A stretch of DNA of 64,000 bases from Haliclystus octoradiatus. Taxonomy: Eukaryota > Cnidaria > Staurozoa > Stauromedusae > Haliclystidae. The position numbers were made by a program, and so were the translations under genes. This document shows, piece by piece, positions 34,801 through 46,106 of this stretch. The first letter of the stretch is position 1. Each line of letters starts with the position of its first letter. The stretch is taken from positions 12,171,826 through 12,235,825 of the forward strand of contig OU744453.1 of NCBI GenBank assembly GCA_916610825.1, given 5' to 3'. A model generated the notes under the pieces. The model was given only the letters and a program-made list of their open reading frames with translations. It was not told the origin of the DNA and did not search any database.

Positions 34801-36507
34801 TCGTGGCTCAAAACGCAGAGAAATTTACGAACGACTGGTATGCAATAAAATAAAGTTTGAATCAATTTTGCTTTAGCAAACCAAAATACCTCCAAACACC
34901 CAGAAACCACATACGATGTTTATTTTGTTTCCATCGAAGCTCAATAATATCAGTGTAGTTGAATTACAAAACTATAAGTTGATTTTAGGTCGTCAAAATA
35001 AATCTGCTAGCTTCGATACTTTTTTTCTTTGCAAAGAAATATCACATCGATATATTTGCAAACATTAAAATAGTATCAAACGCGCACAATTATCTTCATT
35101 ATGCCTTCTTCCAACAAAATTCTTTTTTCCATATGGTACATTGAGAGACGGTCTTTGCAAATCAATAACTCTTTCTTGTAGTTTATTGCCATCGAAACAC
35201 TCCTCGTGATCACTGTATATTCCAGATTTCATCGCTGTGAAAACTCATAACCGATTTGTAGATGTCACAACTGATGTTTGAAAATGATGTTTTGAAAAAA
35301 TGGATGTGCCATTTTGTCTTCAAAAGAAAGGACTCAAAATTGTTGACCATCTTGAAATGATGTCGCAAAATTTTATTAAATTTGAAAAGAGATATTCAAA
35401 AATTTGAATAATCCTAAACATAATCCTCAGTTTCCAGACTGTTTCCAAATGACAATCGAAAAGTTTGATCAATCTTAAATTTGCTACCCCAAAATAAAAG
35501 GAAATCCTATTCAAAATGGATGTGCCGGAACTCTCAAATATCGCCTACTGCAATTTGAGTAACAATTTATTTTTGTATATAATTCCTTTTCAGGCAATTG
35601 TATTGACACAAATGCGCATTGTCAAGAATGGGCGAAGAGAGGAGAATGTAATATCAATGCTCACTGGATGAAGAGTAACTGCAGACTCAGCTGTGGCACA
35701 TGCACATGTCAGTATCTGCTCTAACTGCTGTAGTATCTGATTAAAATAGACACAAACACAATTGAGTAGCGTAATCCAGCGGTACTGCATCTCATGAGAG
35801 TAGATGTTTCAATATACCATAATAATCTACCTGCAAAAAATGTCCTCATTCTGATTGGCTAAGGGAAAGGCAATTTCAAGAAAATTAATTGCAATTTTTT
35901 TTAAATTTCATTAAATTATTGCAGTTCAAAAACATAAATCAGAAAATGATCGAGTTAATTCAATGCTCACCATGAGTTTGATTGAAGTTCATAGTACATA
36001 ACAAATACGTTATTCATTATATCAAAGCTATTTGACTCAAAAAATTTGCTTAATTTAAAAGAAAAGGGTAGCAAAAGTTGTCAAATCGGCGAGTCGGTGA
36101 GTTGACTTCTCTCACCCACCCTAGATAGAATTAATGTTGCGCAGAAACAATGAAATCTTCGATCCTTTGCTAGAAATCTCCGTTTAAAGATTCGTGTTAT
36201 ATATGTAGAATATCTCAAGAAATTTCACTGGGTGATATCATATTCCACACGGGCAAATTATAATTAAACCTCCTTTTCTTAATATGCACAATTGACTCGC
36301 CTGCAAGGTAAACGTTAACTTTTGTAACTTATAATAAATGCAGTTGTCTATAGATTTTTTCTCACTTTTTTTAATCATATATTTAAATCAACAGCTGGCT
36401 GTCTTGACAGTAACAAGGATTGTGTATATTGGTCTTCTATTGGTGAATGCCATGTAAATGCTAACTACATGTTAGAGAATTGTCAAAAGAGTTGCAAACA
36501 ATGTTGA
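28870..36507 (+). CDS. Astacin-family zinc metalloprotease with two ShK domains
   Basis: Complete secreted protease, 324 codons in seven exons: 28870-28942, 29199-29330, 30184-30301, 32511-32686, 34280-34528, 35594-35707, 36395-36507. All introns are GT-AG with agreeing phases. Residues 1-24 form a signal peptide ([20 protein letters not shown]). A short pro-region has the Asp-switch motif FEGD (Asp30) that caps the zinc in the zymogen. The catalytic domain starts near [12 protein letters not shown]. It has the zinc motif [13 protein letters not shown] (His136, His140, His146 ligands; Glu137 catalytic) and the Met-turn SVMHY (Met193, Tyr195), ending [17 protein letters not shown] Pro/Lys linker (PPPKP) joins two ShK toxin-like six-Cys modules, Cys252-Cys286 and Cys290-Cys324, each on its own exon. 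Nothing is broken. Likely roles are extracellular matrix or developmental peptide processing, or digestion. AATAAA lies 100 nt after the stop. Confidence 0.96.
30441..30569. mobile_element. Fold-back element in astacin intron 3
   Basis: Left arm TAACAAAACGTGTAAATGCA and right arm TGCATTTACACGTTTTGTTT are inverted copies; pairing extends outward to the ACTCT/AGAGT ends. About 129 bp in all, no coding capacity. Confidence 0.75.
30617..30737. mobile_element. Near-perfect fold-back element in astacin intron 3
   Basis: AAGATTAGTCAAGTTTTACC pairs with GGTAAAACTTGACTAATCTT. The arms (about 43 bp) contain GTGACTCTGAGTTTCGCGCT and its complement around a short loop (TATGCGCTCTTC). Weaker pairing reaches outward through an A/T-rich flank. 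Confidence 0.85.
33235..33690. other. Astacin intron 4 segment with a repeat-like GC-rich core
   Basis: Contains GGGTGCCCTCAGGCCCTGGG near 33270 and CGCGGCTCCACAGCCCCTGA near 33650 in otherwise AT-rich intron. It looks like an old interspersed repeat; the family is not resolved. Confidence 0.35.
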
Positions 36508-36606
36508 AGAAGATAAACGCCTGCATGAACATCAAATGAGAACGATAGCATAAATCAGCATAAATTAACATAATATATTCCTGCATTAACAGTAGATGGT
36601 GATATA

Positions 36607-36612
36607 AATAAA
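36607..36612 (+). promoter_or_regulatory. Poly-A signal of the astacin gene
   Basis: AATAAA 100 nt after the astacin stop codon. Confidence 0.65.
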
Positions 36613-36991
36613 ACAAATTGTAGATAGAATAAATGAATCGAGTTAAAACTTCCATTACTCATTCTTGTTTCTTATTAAGTCCTGAAAAATCAGATACATT
36701 CCACATTGTATCTATCAGTATCAGCAGTATCGTTCAATGGAGAGCCAAAACCGGGGAAATGTTGACGATTGTATAGTTATTGTGTATATTATTTAACATG
36801 TTTCAGACTACTATTTTCTTCATGAATACTATTTGAGCCCAATACTAGAGCAAGTTTCCATGGATGGAAAATGTTTATATTTCTGCCCGAGGGAGCCATT
36901 ATGAATATCCAACAAGCAGAGATGGGAAAGTTACTTTTTAAAGGTAACTATATAGTTTCAGTTTAGATAAAGTGAGGTATATAGTGCTCAA

Positions 36992-37113
36992 CTTAGTGAA
37001 AAGGAGCGAATAACGGTTATAAAAGCTCTGATATTTATCATTGAGCATTACATATCCTACGCAAGTCTGGACAACTTCACATATCATTATACATCTATTA
37101 TTCGCTCCTAAGA
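36992..37113. mobile_element. Small inverted-repeat element (MITE-like)
   Basis: CTTAGTGAAAAGGAGCGAAT at the left and TTATTCGCTCC..TAAG at the right are inverted. The right arm here lacks about 6 bp that are present in the duplicate at 63,190-63,225 (TTCGCTCCTTTTCACTAAG). It lies in the flank shared by the first and third fibrinogen-like copies. Confidence 0.55.
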
Positions 37114-37544
37114 AGTTACAGTTTATATAGTAATACAGCTAGCTATAGTAACAGTTTATAGCTACAAATTAATTAATATACATGAACATTGAGAAAAAGC
37201 TAACAATATAGATATATATACAAATTACAAAATAGATAACCCATCAGGCTAACCATACGCAATTAATTCACAAAATATAAGGTGTGATATGATATGATGT
37301 GATATGATACATTTTTGTTAATAAAGATCAATACTAAGTGGCAGATAGAGGAAGGTGTTGGCTTTCACTTACATATAACCGTAAAATACATATTACTAAG
37401 TTTGAAACACATGGTTATGGGTATTAAATTTAAAAGCAATGAAAATTTAGCATTTACATTGCTTTGATAAATCAAATGCATCTAATCTTAATTTGAAGGT
37501 TGCCAACTATTGGTGCAATTACAATTTCGTTCAGTATGTATGAA

Positions 37545-40500
37545 TTAGTAAATTACCTTTGAATAATAAGGGAAATGTGTTTCAAATGGATTAATGGTCA
37601 TAATGCAGGTAAGATGTCCAAGTGTGTGAAAACTTTTCTTACCTACGTCGGAAACTGTCCCTGTATCACCAAATCGCAGCTCCATTATAGGCAAAAGGTT
37701 TCGATCAGTGAGAAAACCCTGATCAACTACCCAATCCCAATCAAGAAATGGACTAAATCCCCCTGATTTGTTCTTGTCTGCTTCACATTGCTTGCTAGTT
37801 GAGCAACAGCAATCTTCAGTACCAGAACAGTGACAATTTGTTGTGCCTGACGGGTAATAATTAAAACGTGAACCATTGGCAGACAACCAATCAGAATACC
37901 CATTTTGTAGATGTACATCCCTTGAATAATATTTGAAATATTGATAGCACTTTCTATCATTGCTGGACAGATCAATCGTAAAGGCTATGTACTCCAGAGC
38001 ATCAGTGTACACAATCATTCGTGAATAACTTTTACGTTCGTCGAATCCATCGACTTCCATTTTGTTTTCGGAGTCATGGTGAAATATTTCAATACCTATA
38101 AAAATATAACGGTGGATATAATCGGGTGCTGATACAGTTTGTCTTTAGTCTGCAATACATTCACGATTGTGGTTTATTCACTGTATTCAATCCATTCTAT
38201 TATACACTTTTGTCACATTTACAATATAGTTATTACGTCATCACCTAGTGTAACCTTTCGACGATATATTTGTCACTTTTACAATATAATTATTACGTCA
38301 TCACGCAGAGTAACTTTTCGATGACATTTTTAATCAGGAATTGTACTGTATTATACAAATATTAAACACTTTCTGTGCAGTATGGGTTATATAAACAAGT
38401 TTCACGTCATGAGGCGCAAGGAAGGCGTAAGAAATTCACGTATCTTTTGAGTCCCTCATAGATGCACATTTTATATGACCCATATTGCACAAGAAAATGT
38501 TTACTACTTGATTTATAATATAGAAATGTCTTAAACTTTTTCAACAAATCCTTCCCTGTGCATGTACACACATGTATCGTTCAATATTGCCGTCAATTAT
38601 CACGCATATCGTTCAATATTGTAGAAAATCTCCAATCGTTCTTGTTCACCCTGTGTTTTTCCTTTTACTTGCGAATGTACGAGGCCAAAGACGATGGGCA
38701 GTCAAAACACTAATTGTCACCATTTTCTTATTTATTCCTAAAATACTTTATAATGACTAACACGATGTTTAAAAGTTACTCGAACACTTGTTTCTTAGGC
38801 TTTTATCAAAATTTAATATTATTTATGTTTGTTTATTCTATTGTGTTTATGCCACGTTTACATGGATGACATGGCCACGTTTTACGTATGACATTGCCAC
38901 GTTGCACATCTGACATTGACATTGCCACGTTGCACATCTGACATTGACATTGCCACGTTGCACATCTGACATTGACATTGCCACGTTCTACGTAAGTGAA
39001 TGCCTAAATGCTATATCTTTGTAAATTCAGTTTAACATTTGGAATATTACAAAACACTCCCTCCTAGTGAGGTATATGACAGAACGAACAATAATTACAT
39101 AATCTACTTATTATTGATTTCTTGAATCACTTTGGTTACACCTTGCAATGCCTTCTCTTCGATTTCTTTTTTTGTTGCGATCAATGCCAACTTGGCAATT
39201 GGCCGATCATAATAGTGCTTTGTTTTAATTGTAAATTTTCTCACAAGTCCATCTTTTCCTTTCTGCGTGTCAGTGACAACTACAAGTGGCCAGATTACGC
39301 AAGGTGCATTGCCATGGGGACACGTTTGCTTCTCCATAACAAGGGCTCTCTTTTCTATGTTCTTTATTTTGTTGAACCGATCTACACATCAAATTCGCTG
39401 GCATTTTGCTTTATATCAGCATTAGAATTTGGCCATAACGGTCGAGAATTAATCTGGTATGTGACCTCTGAAAGGACTGTCATCCATTCATCTGGACTCA
39501 TGGTCTTATTGTGATAATTGATAATTGCCTCTAACGCCTTTTTCATTTCTTTGACAAATATCTCTACTGCTGCATTCTGATGTGAGGCAGTTGGGCAGTT
39601 CCAAATCCATGTAAACTTTGACTCATCTAAACCATTCTCTAAGAGTGTCGTGTTCCAACTTTTAAATATTCTTTTTACTTCTTTCGATGCTCCGATTAAG
39701 TTTGGTCCTTGATCACTGTAGAGCAAGACCGGATGGACTCTGCTGGCACTTGAAAATCTTCGCAATGCCATCAAGAACTTTACTGCAGATAATCCGTCGC
39801 CACCTTCTTGGTCGTAATACAGCTCCAGATGTATTGCTCTTGTTGAACAGCAGACAAACATGTGCATCTTTTAATAAAGCACGTCAAAGCTTTGTCTTGA
39901 GTGGGACAAAAAGTCTATTGTTATGTTCCAAAATGCTTCTTGATTACCCTGCAGTCTGAAATTAGGTAGATGTCCCATTTGTTGATTCATCAGTTTTCAG
40001 TTTCTTGTTCTGCAAAACAAGCATTTGTTGCGAATTTCTTTCAACATTTTGCCAATTCCGACAATCCAAATCCCCTCTTGCTGAATAGCGTTTCTTGTTC
40101 CGGTTGCTCCTGGATGGCCAGTTATGTTGTGGTGATGTTCCGCAATCTTCTGAATGATTTCAAGGTTTTTGTTTTCAATTTTTGTTTCTTTTCCAGAATT
40201 TTGAGGTTATGATAATTAGAGTTACCAATGCTGGACTAAATTCATTCACGTGTTGTAGTTGTCCTCCAATCCTGTAGACTTTGTCTGTATTATCAAATAT
40301 CGAATACATCTTTCTAAAGGTTCTATCTTCCCAATTGACATTAGCTTGCAATGCGTTGTAAATTTCAACTTTCCCATCCTAAATGAATTGTTGTTCAACA
40401 TTTGCTTCAGTCCATGATGTTGCTGATGTTGCAATATCCAGTATTTCTTCGCTTCTCACTTGATCCATGAGTTGTGGAGGTTGTGTAATTGAAATTGCAT

Positions 40501-43398
40501 TTATTTTCTTTGATGATTTGAATTTATTTTTATTTTTATTTACAGGCTTGATTTCTGCTGGATCATGATTGCTCTCAATTTCTTTCTATAATTCTTCTGT
40601 CTCAAACTCAGGAGCTGTTGGCTGCCAGAGAAAACCCGGAGAAAACATTCCTTTGTGCCATTTCTTCAAGTCTTGATTATTTAGCTTGGTAAGATGGTCT
40701 GCTGCATTCTCTCTTGATTGTACGTAACTGGTGGCAGAGGTGGAGAATCCATTGCTGCTGTGATGTTCGAAATTATTGGACACTCTTCTACTTCGCCTTT
40801 TTGCAAAATTGACAATTTTTTCTTTCCTGGTTGCCATGGTGTTTTGAATTTTCATTCTTCTTCGAAGTTTCCTTTGTTGTCTTTTGGTCTCCTTTCTGCA
40901 GCTGTTGGCTTACACCTCTTTTTGTGTTTGTTGATTTTAATCGCCTTTCTATAAATTCCCATATGTATTCTACTGACATCTCTTCCTCTTTGATTTCCAT
41001 TTTTGATGCAAACCTATTCTCCTGCGCCAATTGATCGTCAAACAGCTCTTCAAGTTCATAGCCTGCTTTTCTTTTGAGGTCTTTAATAAATTCTTCAACT
41101 GTATTCTTTGTTCTTTATCAACGTCTTTAAGGTACATTAAATGAGTTCTGATTGTAGATACAAATTTCTGCATTGTTTGTTGATCTTTGTCTCTTGAGAC
41201 TTGATTCTGCGAAAAGTTATAGTTCCATGTTAATTCTTCAGCAATTTCTTCGTCTGTGCAATGATAAACCTTGGGGCTTTCCAAGCTTCTTCCACAGTTG
41301 ATCTACATTGTATTGAAGCATGATATGATTCTGGTAAAGTGTTTTCTAACCATTGTAGTTTTATGTCATCATCATATATTCCAGCGTTGACCATGGCAGA
41401 TACAAATCTTTTTTTGTATGAAGGGAAGGTCTTGTAATCCCCGTTCCAGGAATTTAGTTTAAATCCTGCCTTGATCTTGATCACTAGTGTTGATCTTGAA
41501 GGTTTATTGCTTGGATGGCTGCCACTACTGCTGCTCCAGCTGCTTATTTGGAATATCTCTAGTTGTTTGACATTCAAATTCATTTCGAATCACAAATCGA
41601 AGAGTGTTTATGTAGCATTTTTTGACATCGGTTCGATATTGGGGTTTAAATGAGAAGTTTTGAGCTTCTATTTTATAAATGTACGTATTATGTAAGAATT
41701 CAACGTGAAGAATATTCATAGAATTTAGAATGGGGACGGTTTTATGAATGGACCTATTCTGTAATTTGAAGCTCTTTTGTAGCTGATCCAAAATCGTGTT
41801 TGGAAGCAGGGTGATCACATTATTTAAATTCTTTAAATTAATACAAATGACATCACACATACCTTTTCCTCCTCCTTTTCCTGGCTGCTTTGCCTAAAAT
41901 AAAGAATTTAGTTTGATCAATTTAGTCACATATATAATATGCAACATTTTGAATATATATTTCTATCGTCCAATGTTTATAATATCAACTTTATAATATA
42001 TGTGTGTCTTTATTAAGTGGTACAAGCTACCGCAATAAAAAACATCCACTAGTTTTATAATCCGCTCCAGTACAGGGCAGCAAACACACGCGAGAGAAAT
42101 TGCTCGATAGTTTATTGTTGCTTGTGTTGCAGAAGGAGGTTGTTTGTAAATGGGAAATACTATTGCAGTTTGCCAACTGCTTGAGCAGTTTGCCAACTGC
42201 TTGAATTATGCAGTAGGAGAAAGTAAGTTTGTCCATTGTTTGTTGAGAGAAAGTAAGTTTTGCAATGACAAAGTAGATTTTGCCGTGAGTAAGTATGTTT
42301 TTCCAGGATTAAGTGAGTTTTGCCGTGAATAAGTAGATTTTTCCATGAGTAAGAATATATGTTTTTCCAGGATTAATTGAGTTTTGCCATGAATAAGAAA
42401 ATTTTGCCATGAATATGTTTTTCCAGGATTAAGTGAGTTTTGCTTTGAATAAATTGATTTTGCCGCTAGTAAGTATGTTTTTCTAGGATTAAATGAGTTT
42501 TGCCGTGAATAAGTATGTTTAGCCGTGGATAAAGAAAGTTTTGCAGTGAGAAAGAAGTTTTGTGAATATGAATGTTTTCATGGTTTCCAAACTTTTTCAT
42601 GGCTTGAAAAATTCGTGATTTTCATTTTTGATTTCTTACATTTTAGTGGTGTTTTTATGTTGGTTACACTAAAGTTAGTGGCGTAATGAGCCATGATAAT
42701 CGTATTTTTGAAAATCAAATAAATGATGATTAGACCAAAGATAAATCTGATGAAAATTCATGACTTAGCCAGTTGTTCAATGTTTTGATGTATACTTGAT
42801 GCTACACAATATATAGGAATTGTGTCCGTATGTTTGCTGAAGGCGAATTCAAGTGCAGCATGCCTATAGGTCAGTGACAGATATAATTTGAAATTGAATA
42901 TTTAGCGCCATTTTTTGATTAGATAGAAAATGTTCTAATAGTTGTTGCAGCTGCAGAAATTTAAGGAACATATCTCATATCAAGTGGCAGGGTTTGTTAT
43001 ATTTCTAGAAAACGTTCCCCTATATATATCTTATGTAATTATGACGTATATACACTTACACTAACACGAATGACATCCTTCTGTAAATTTCTTTCAAAAT
43101 TTTGTCTTGCATCATCCGTACTGACCGTTAATACTTGACATTGCATCAATCCATTTGGTTGTTTATTAATACGAATGCCATCACAATTTTTATATTTCAT
43201 AGCACAAATCTGATGGCATTGTAATGTAGATCTTACTTCCATTGTTAAAAATACGACATTTGATAATACTTTACTGTTCTGTTCAGCAATGTTAAATACT
43301 AATTGCCGACTGAATGATCCATACCCAATACTAATAGACATGTTAATGTAAAGCAGAGATAGAAGAATATAAGGAACGTTTTTTATTATCCCAGGCAT
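37545..43398 (-). CDS. Secreted PAN + fibrinogen-like domain protein with a micro-exon
   Basis: Three-exon gene, 306 residues: 43398-43060, 41893-41863 and 38095-37545. Exon 1 encodes a signal peptide (about residues 1-22, hydrophobic YILLSLLYINMSI) and a PAN/apple domain with cysteines in TLQCHQICAMKYKNCDGIRI and GLMQCQVL. The donor is TTAGT/GTAAGT, phase 0. Exon 2 is 31 nt, with acceptor TTTATTTTAG and donor AAAAG/GTATGT, and gives a Lys/Gly linker AKQPGKGGGK. Its leftover G completes the Gly codon of exon 3, so the whole chain is in frame. Exon 3 encodes a fibrinogen-like domain of the contactin-associated-protein type: SYSRMIVYTDALEYIAFTID, NGYSDWLSANGSRFNYYPSG, a CHCSGTEDCCC cluster, WVVDQGFLTDRNLLPIMELR, then FGDTG and SFHTLGHLTC. 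The frame stops at TAA 37545; a donor AAAG/GTAATT at 37557 could extend it. Such proteins are extracellular, lectin-like or adhesive. A decayed BEL/Pao element lies in intron 2. Confidence 0.82.
38207..38326. repeat. Two-copy tandem repeat, 60-bp unit
   Basis: Two copies of a unit containing ACAATATA(G/A)TTATTACGTCATCAC followed by GTAAC.TTTCGA, in the intron upstream of the fibrinogen-like exon. Confidence 0.8.
38848..38995. repeat. Minisatellite, 28-bp unit
   Basis: Tandem copies of GACATTGCCACGTTGCACAT + CTGACATT; three are nearly perfect (38900-38985) with diverged copies on both sides. More GC-rich than its surroundings. Confidence 0.9.
39104..41583 (-). mobile_element. Decayed BEL/Pao LTR retrotransposon (internal region)
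   Basis: Minus-strand fragments appear in the correct 5'-to-3' order. A gag-like region at 41583-40970 has FKLNSWNGDYKTFPSYKKRF and DDDIKLQWLENTLPESY. An RNase-H/linker region near 40855-40586 has YVQSRENAADHLTKLNNQDL. The integrase core at 39867-39382 has CCSTRAIHLEL, LYSDQGPNLIGA, and IWNCPTASHQNAAVEIFVKE. A C-terminal DUF5641-like tail is at 39337-39104 (VVTDTQKGKDGLVRKFTIKT). Most of protease and reverse transcriptase is missing, and frames are broken by stops and shifts. LTRs are not identified. It lies in intron 2 of the PAN/fibrinogen-like gene, in the same orientation. Confidence 0.88.
41863..41893 (-). CDS. 31-nt micro-exon of the PAN/fibrinogen-like gene
   Basis: Minus strand TTCTTTATTTTAG/GCAAAG...GGAAAAG/GTATGTG. 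It converts phase 0 (PAN exon) into phase 1 (fibrinogen-like exon) and encodes AKQPGKGGGK plus the first base of a Gly codon. A degraded counterpart with the same acceptor lies near 51,250-51,290. Confidence 0.7.
42212..42565. repeat. Minisatellite with TTTTGCCGTGAATAAGTA-type units
   Basis: About a dozen degenerate copies of short units (GAGTTTTGCCGTGAATAAG, GTATGTTTTTCCAGGATTAA) arranged as a higher-order repeat. It lies in intron 1 of the PAN/fibrinogen-like gene and is absent from the duplicate locus at 50-53 kb. Confidence 0.85.
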
Positions 43399-44180
43399 CT
43401 TTACAATTCTCCGATGGTTTTATCGGTTTTTGTTTTTTTCTGTCAGATATGCCAAAAAGTGTTGTACATTGCTAAGCATTGCTATAAATTGTATTCTGCT
43501 CCTGTAGATGCGTATAAGTATGAATATTATTAATCACTAAATAGATGCAGCGATGAAATTATTTATTTAATTGGAAGTCTGTATAAATCAAAAGAAATGG
43601 AGCAGGTCCATGATTTTTCACAGCATCTATAAATTAAGGGTACCATTTAAAATTACCAGCTGCAAACAGAACACAAAATAAATCAAAACTCTGAAAATTG
43701 AATAATCAAAGAAACGCTTTATTGGTCTTGAAAATAAGCACCGAAATTATGATGTGTAGCCCAAATTCAATACTTTAAGAAAAGGTTTATGTAAATAGTT
43801 CGTCGAAATAGAAATAGTCTGTCTTCTTCGAAAAAGAGTTTGGAATGGGATTATTCGCTTTCCATGCATTAATCCAGTATTCAAACATGTTAATATAGTA
43901 ATATTCCCTAAAAGTTATGTGTTAGCCGGTAAAAATTGACTAATCTGAACAGCGAGAATGTTCCATTTTTTATAACACACAAGCAACAATATTTAATAAG
44001 CAACTAGGCACCGAAGTAGCTTCATGAGTTTATAAATCAAATAAATCTTCCAATTATATGAATTTAGATTCTCTCGAGATAGTTCTCAGGCAAAGGAAAA
44101 TCCCTGGAAAATTTCCACGAAAACAAGTCAACAGCTACAGCAAATAATTATGGATGGAAGGATTACAGGAGATTGTAATA
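43399..44180. other. 5' flank of the PAN/fibrinogen-like gene
   Basis: No open frames of note. 43430-43500 and 43590-43700 have diverged counterparts near 52,630-52,700 and 52,780-52,900, so this flank took part in the segmental duplication. Confidence 0.55.
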
Positions 44181-44399
44181 ATTAACAATGAAAGATGAGA
44201 CAAATCAATACTTAGTGAAAGCGAGTGATTTTTCATATATGATGATACAAAGGAATACTCTTGCATATGATTACATGTCATTGTCATGTGGCAATGACCT
44301 CAAAATCCCTAAAGGTCCATCAAAATACAGAAATCCACCACCGTTCAATAGTTCAAGTAGTTACATCCTAATAAAACCAGATGAAATTTAAAAATCTAT

Positions 44400-45245
44400 C
44401 AACAACTTTCCAAAACATGTTGAAGATATTGTATGTACAATCTCAAAAGAACACGACGCAAAGCTCTGGTATCTCTTATCTTTGTTGAGGGGAACATCAC
44501 TAGCAGCATTCAAAAATTCGAGGTAGTCTTCAACCAATTGCTGTTGGTAATACTATTCGCAAACAAGTTAGACTACAATAAGACGGATACAATAGGCAGA
44601 TAATAGAGCACCACAAAGATGCCAAGGAGTAGTAATCGAACAGACACTCTCCCATAAATTAGGAGAATTTGGATCACCCCCAGGAAACAGAGCATGACAT
44701 CCACGAAATATCCCTAATGGTTCACAACCTGGATAAAAATGACATCAAGGTTAACAAGAAGTACTGGTCAAAAATAACTTGCACACACACAATATTGGAA
44801 GAGATCATTACATATGTACTGTCCCAAACAAAGAATCATCTTCTTTCCTATTTGGTGAATCTCATGGGAAATGTGGAGTATTCCTTACAAATGCAGACTC
44901 CCGAAAACCGAGCAATCTTGTGGATTTCGAACAAACAAAAATAGATTTCCTACAGCTGCTTGGAGCTCCAACAGGGAATAACACTTTAGAGAGTATATAG
45001 TTATAGTACAGTCTATATCTGATGATCTCCAGATGATGACAGACAGACTACAAATTCTGGATGCCCATCACTCTATAACCTCCTGCAACCCTGCTTTTCA
45101 ATGCCCGGAATACTGCTTATGTATATATTCGGGTCAAATTACTCGTCATTTAAAAAAATACTTTTGTTAATAGTAACTGTTTTTGCATTTATGCTGAGCA
45201 GTAAAATACAAGTTTAACTAAATAAAGATAATGATGATGATGATT
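44400..45245 (+). mobile_element. Decayed LINE with a (GAT)n tail
   Basis: Plus-strand pieces of a non-LTR reverse transcriptase occur in several frames: LQPIAVGNTIRKQVRL (44521-44570; family LRPIAVG..RR), FLQLLGAPTGNNTLESI (about 44950-44997; family LLGAPLG), and DRLQILDAHHS followed after a frameshift by LLQPCFSMPGILLMYI (about 45046-45130). The tail AATAAAGATAATGATGATGATG is at the 3' end. Many stops and shifts; dead. Confidence 0.75.
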
Positions 45246-46106
45246 TGGTTGATTGTTCTTTGAATTTTGTGAAGTTGAATTTCTACTACTGGTCACTACT
45301 TCGATAGCTTTGGAATTGGTAATGGTTTTAATTTTAATTTTAAAAGGTAACTTTGCATATTATATTTACTACAATCGAAAGTAGCAAATTTATTTCGGTC
45401 AAGTTCTAGCATATTATTTTGCGTATTTATCAGATCATTTTTATTTGCGTGTTTCTATGGTGATTCTAAATCAAATGATACAATGCGTTCTGAATAAATC
45501 TCATTGCAGTATTTTGTTATGGGAGAGGATGATCGCCTAGTAGAATACCTTTGCTCTTTTTCTAAAATGTTAATGTCTTCCCATAAACGTGGATTCCAAG
45601 CTGGTGAAACGTTTTCAAGGATTGGTCTAACATAAACTTTAAACGCCTTGATCAGTAACTAGGGTTCGCGAGAAAAAAAACATTTCAAAATTAAATAAGG
45701 TCGATGTAGACTTTGGCAGATATGACGGAACAACGTGCGGATGTTGTCAAGTCTGAAGTTAGGATAACCCCAAGGACCTTTACTCGGACAAAAGATTACA
45801 GATTCAAGTTGATGACCAGATAAATAATATTGACAACTGACAAGAAGCCCGACAATAAGGTACCTTCATGTTACCAATTATAAATGTGGAGCATTTCTCG
45901 AAGGATATATGCGCAATTATCATTTATCTGCCCATAAACAGAGATTGTCTAAGGCACAGGATAAATCTTCATTGTTGGAATCTTTGCTGCAACTAAATAT
46001 CTTGGCGTCATCAGTTAGAATAGTTTGATCTAGCATTGATTCTCCAGGAAAGGTAATAATGTCTTTTTAAAATAGAAAAAGAGTAACCTGATATTATACC
46101 AACACC
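45246..46106. other. Unassigned sequence upstream of the Gypsy fragment
   Basis: No recognised gene. It could hold decayed reverse-transcriptase or RNase-H sequence of the Gypsy element, but I see no clear motif. Confidence 0.4.

Noticed and set aside
38848-38995. Regularly spaced repeats that could suggest a CRISPR array
   Set aside because: Direct tandem minisatellite without unique spacers, in a eukaryotic genome.
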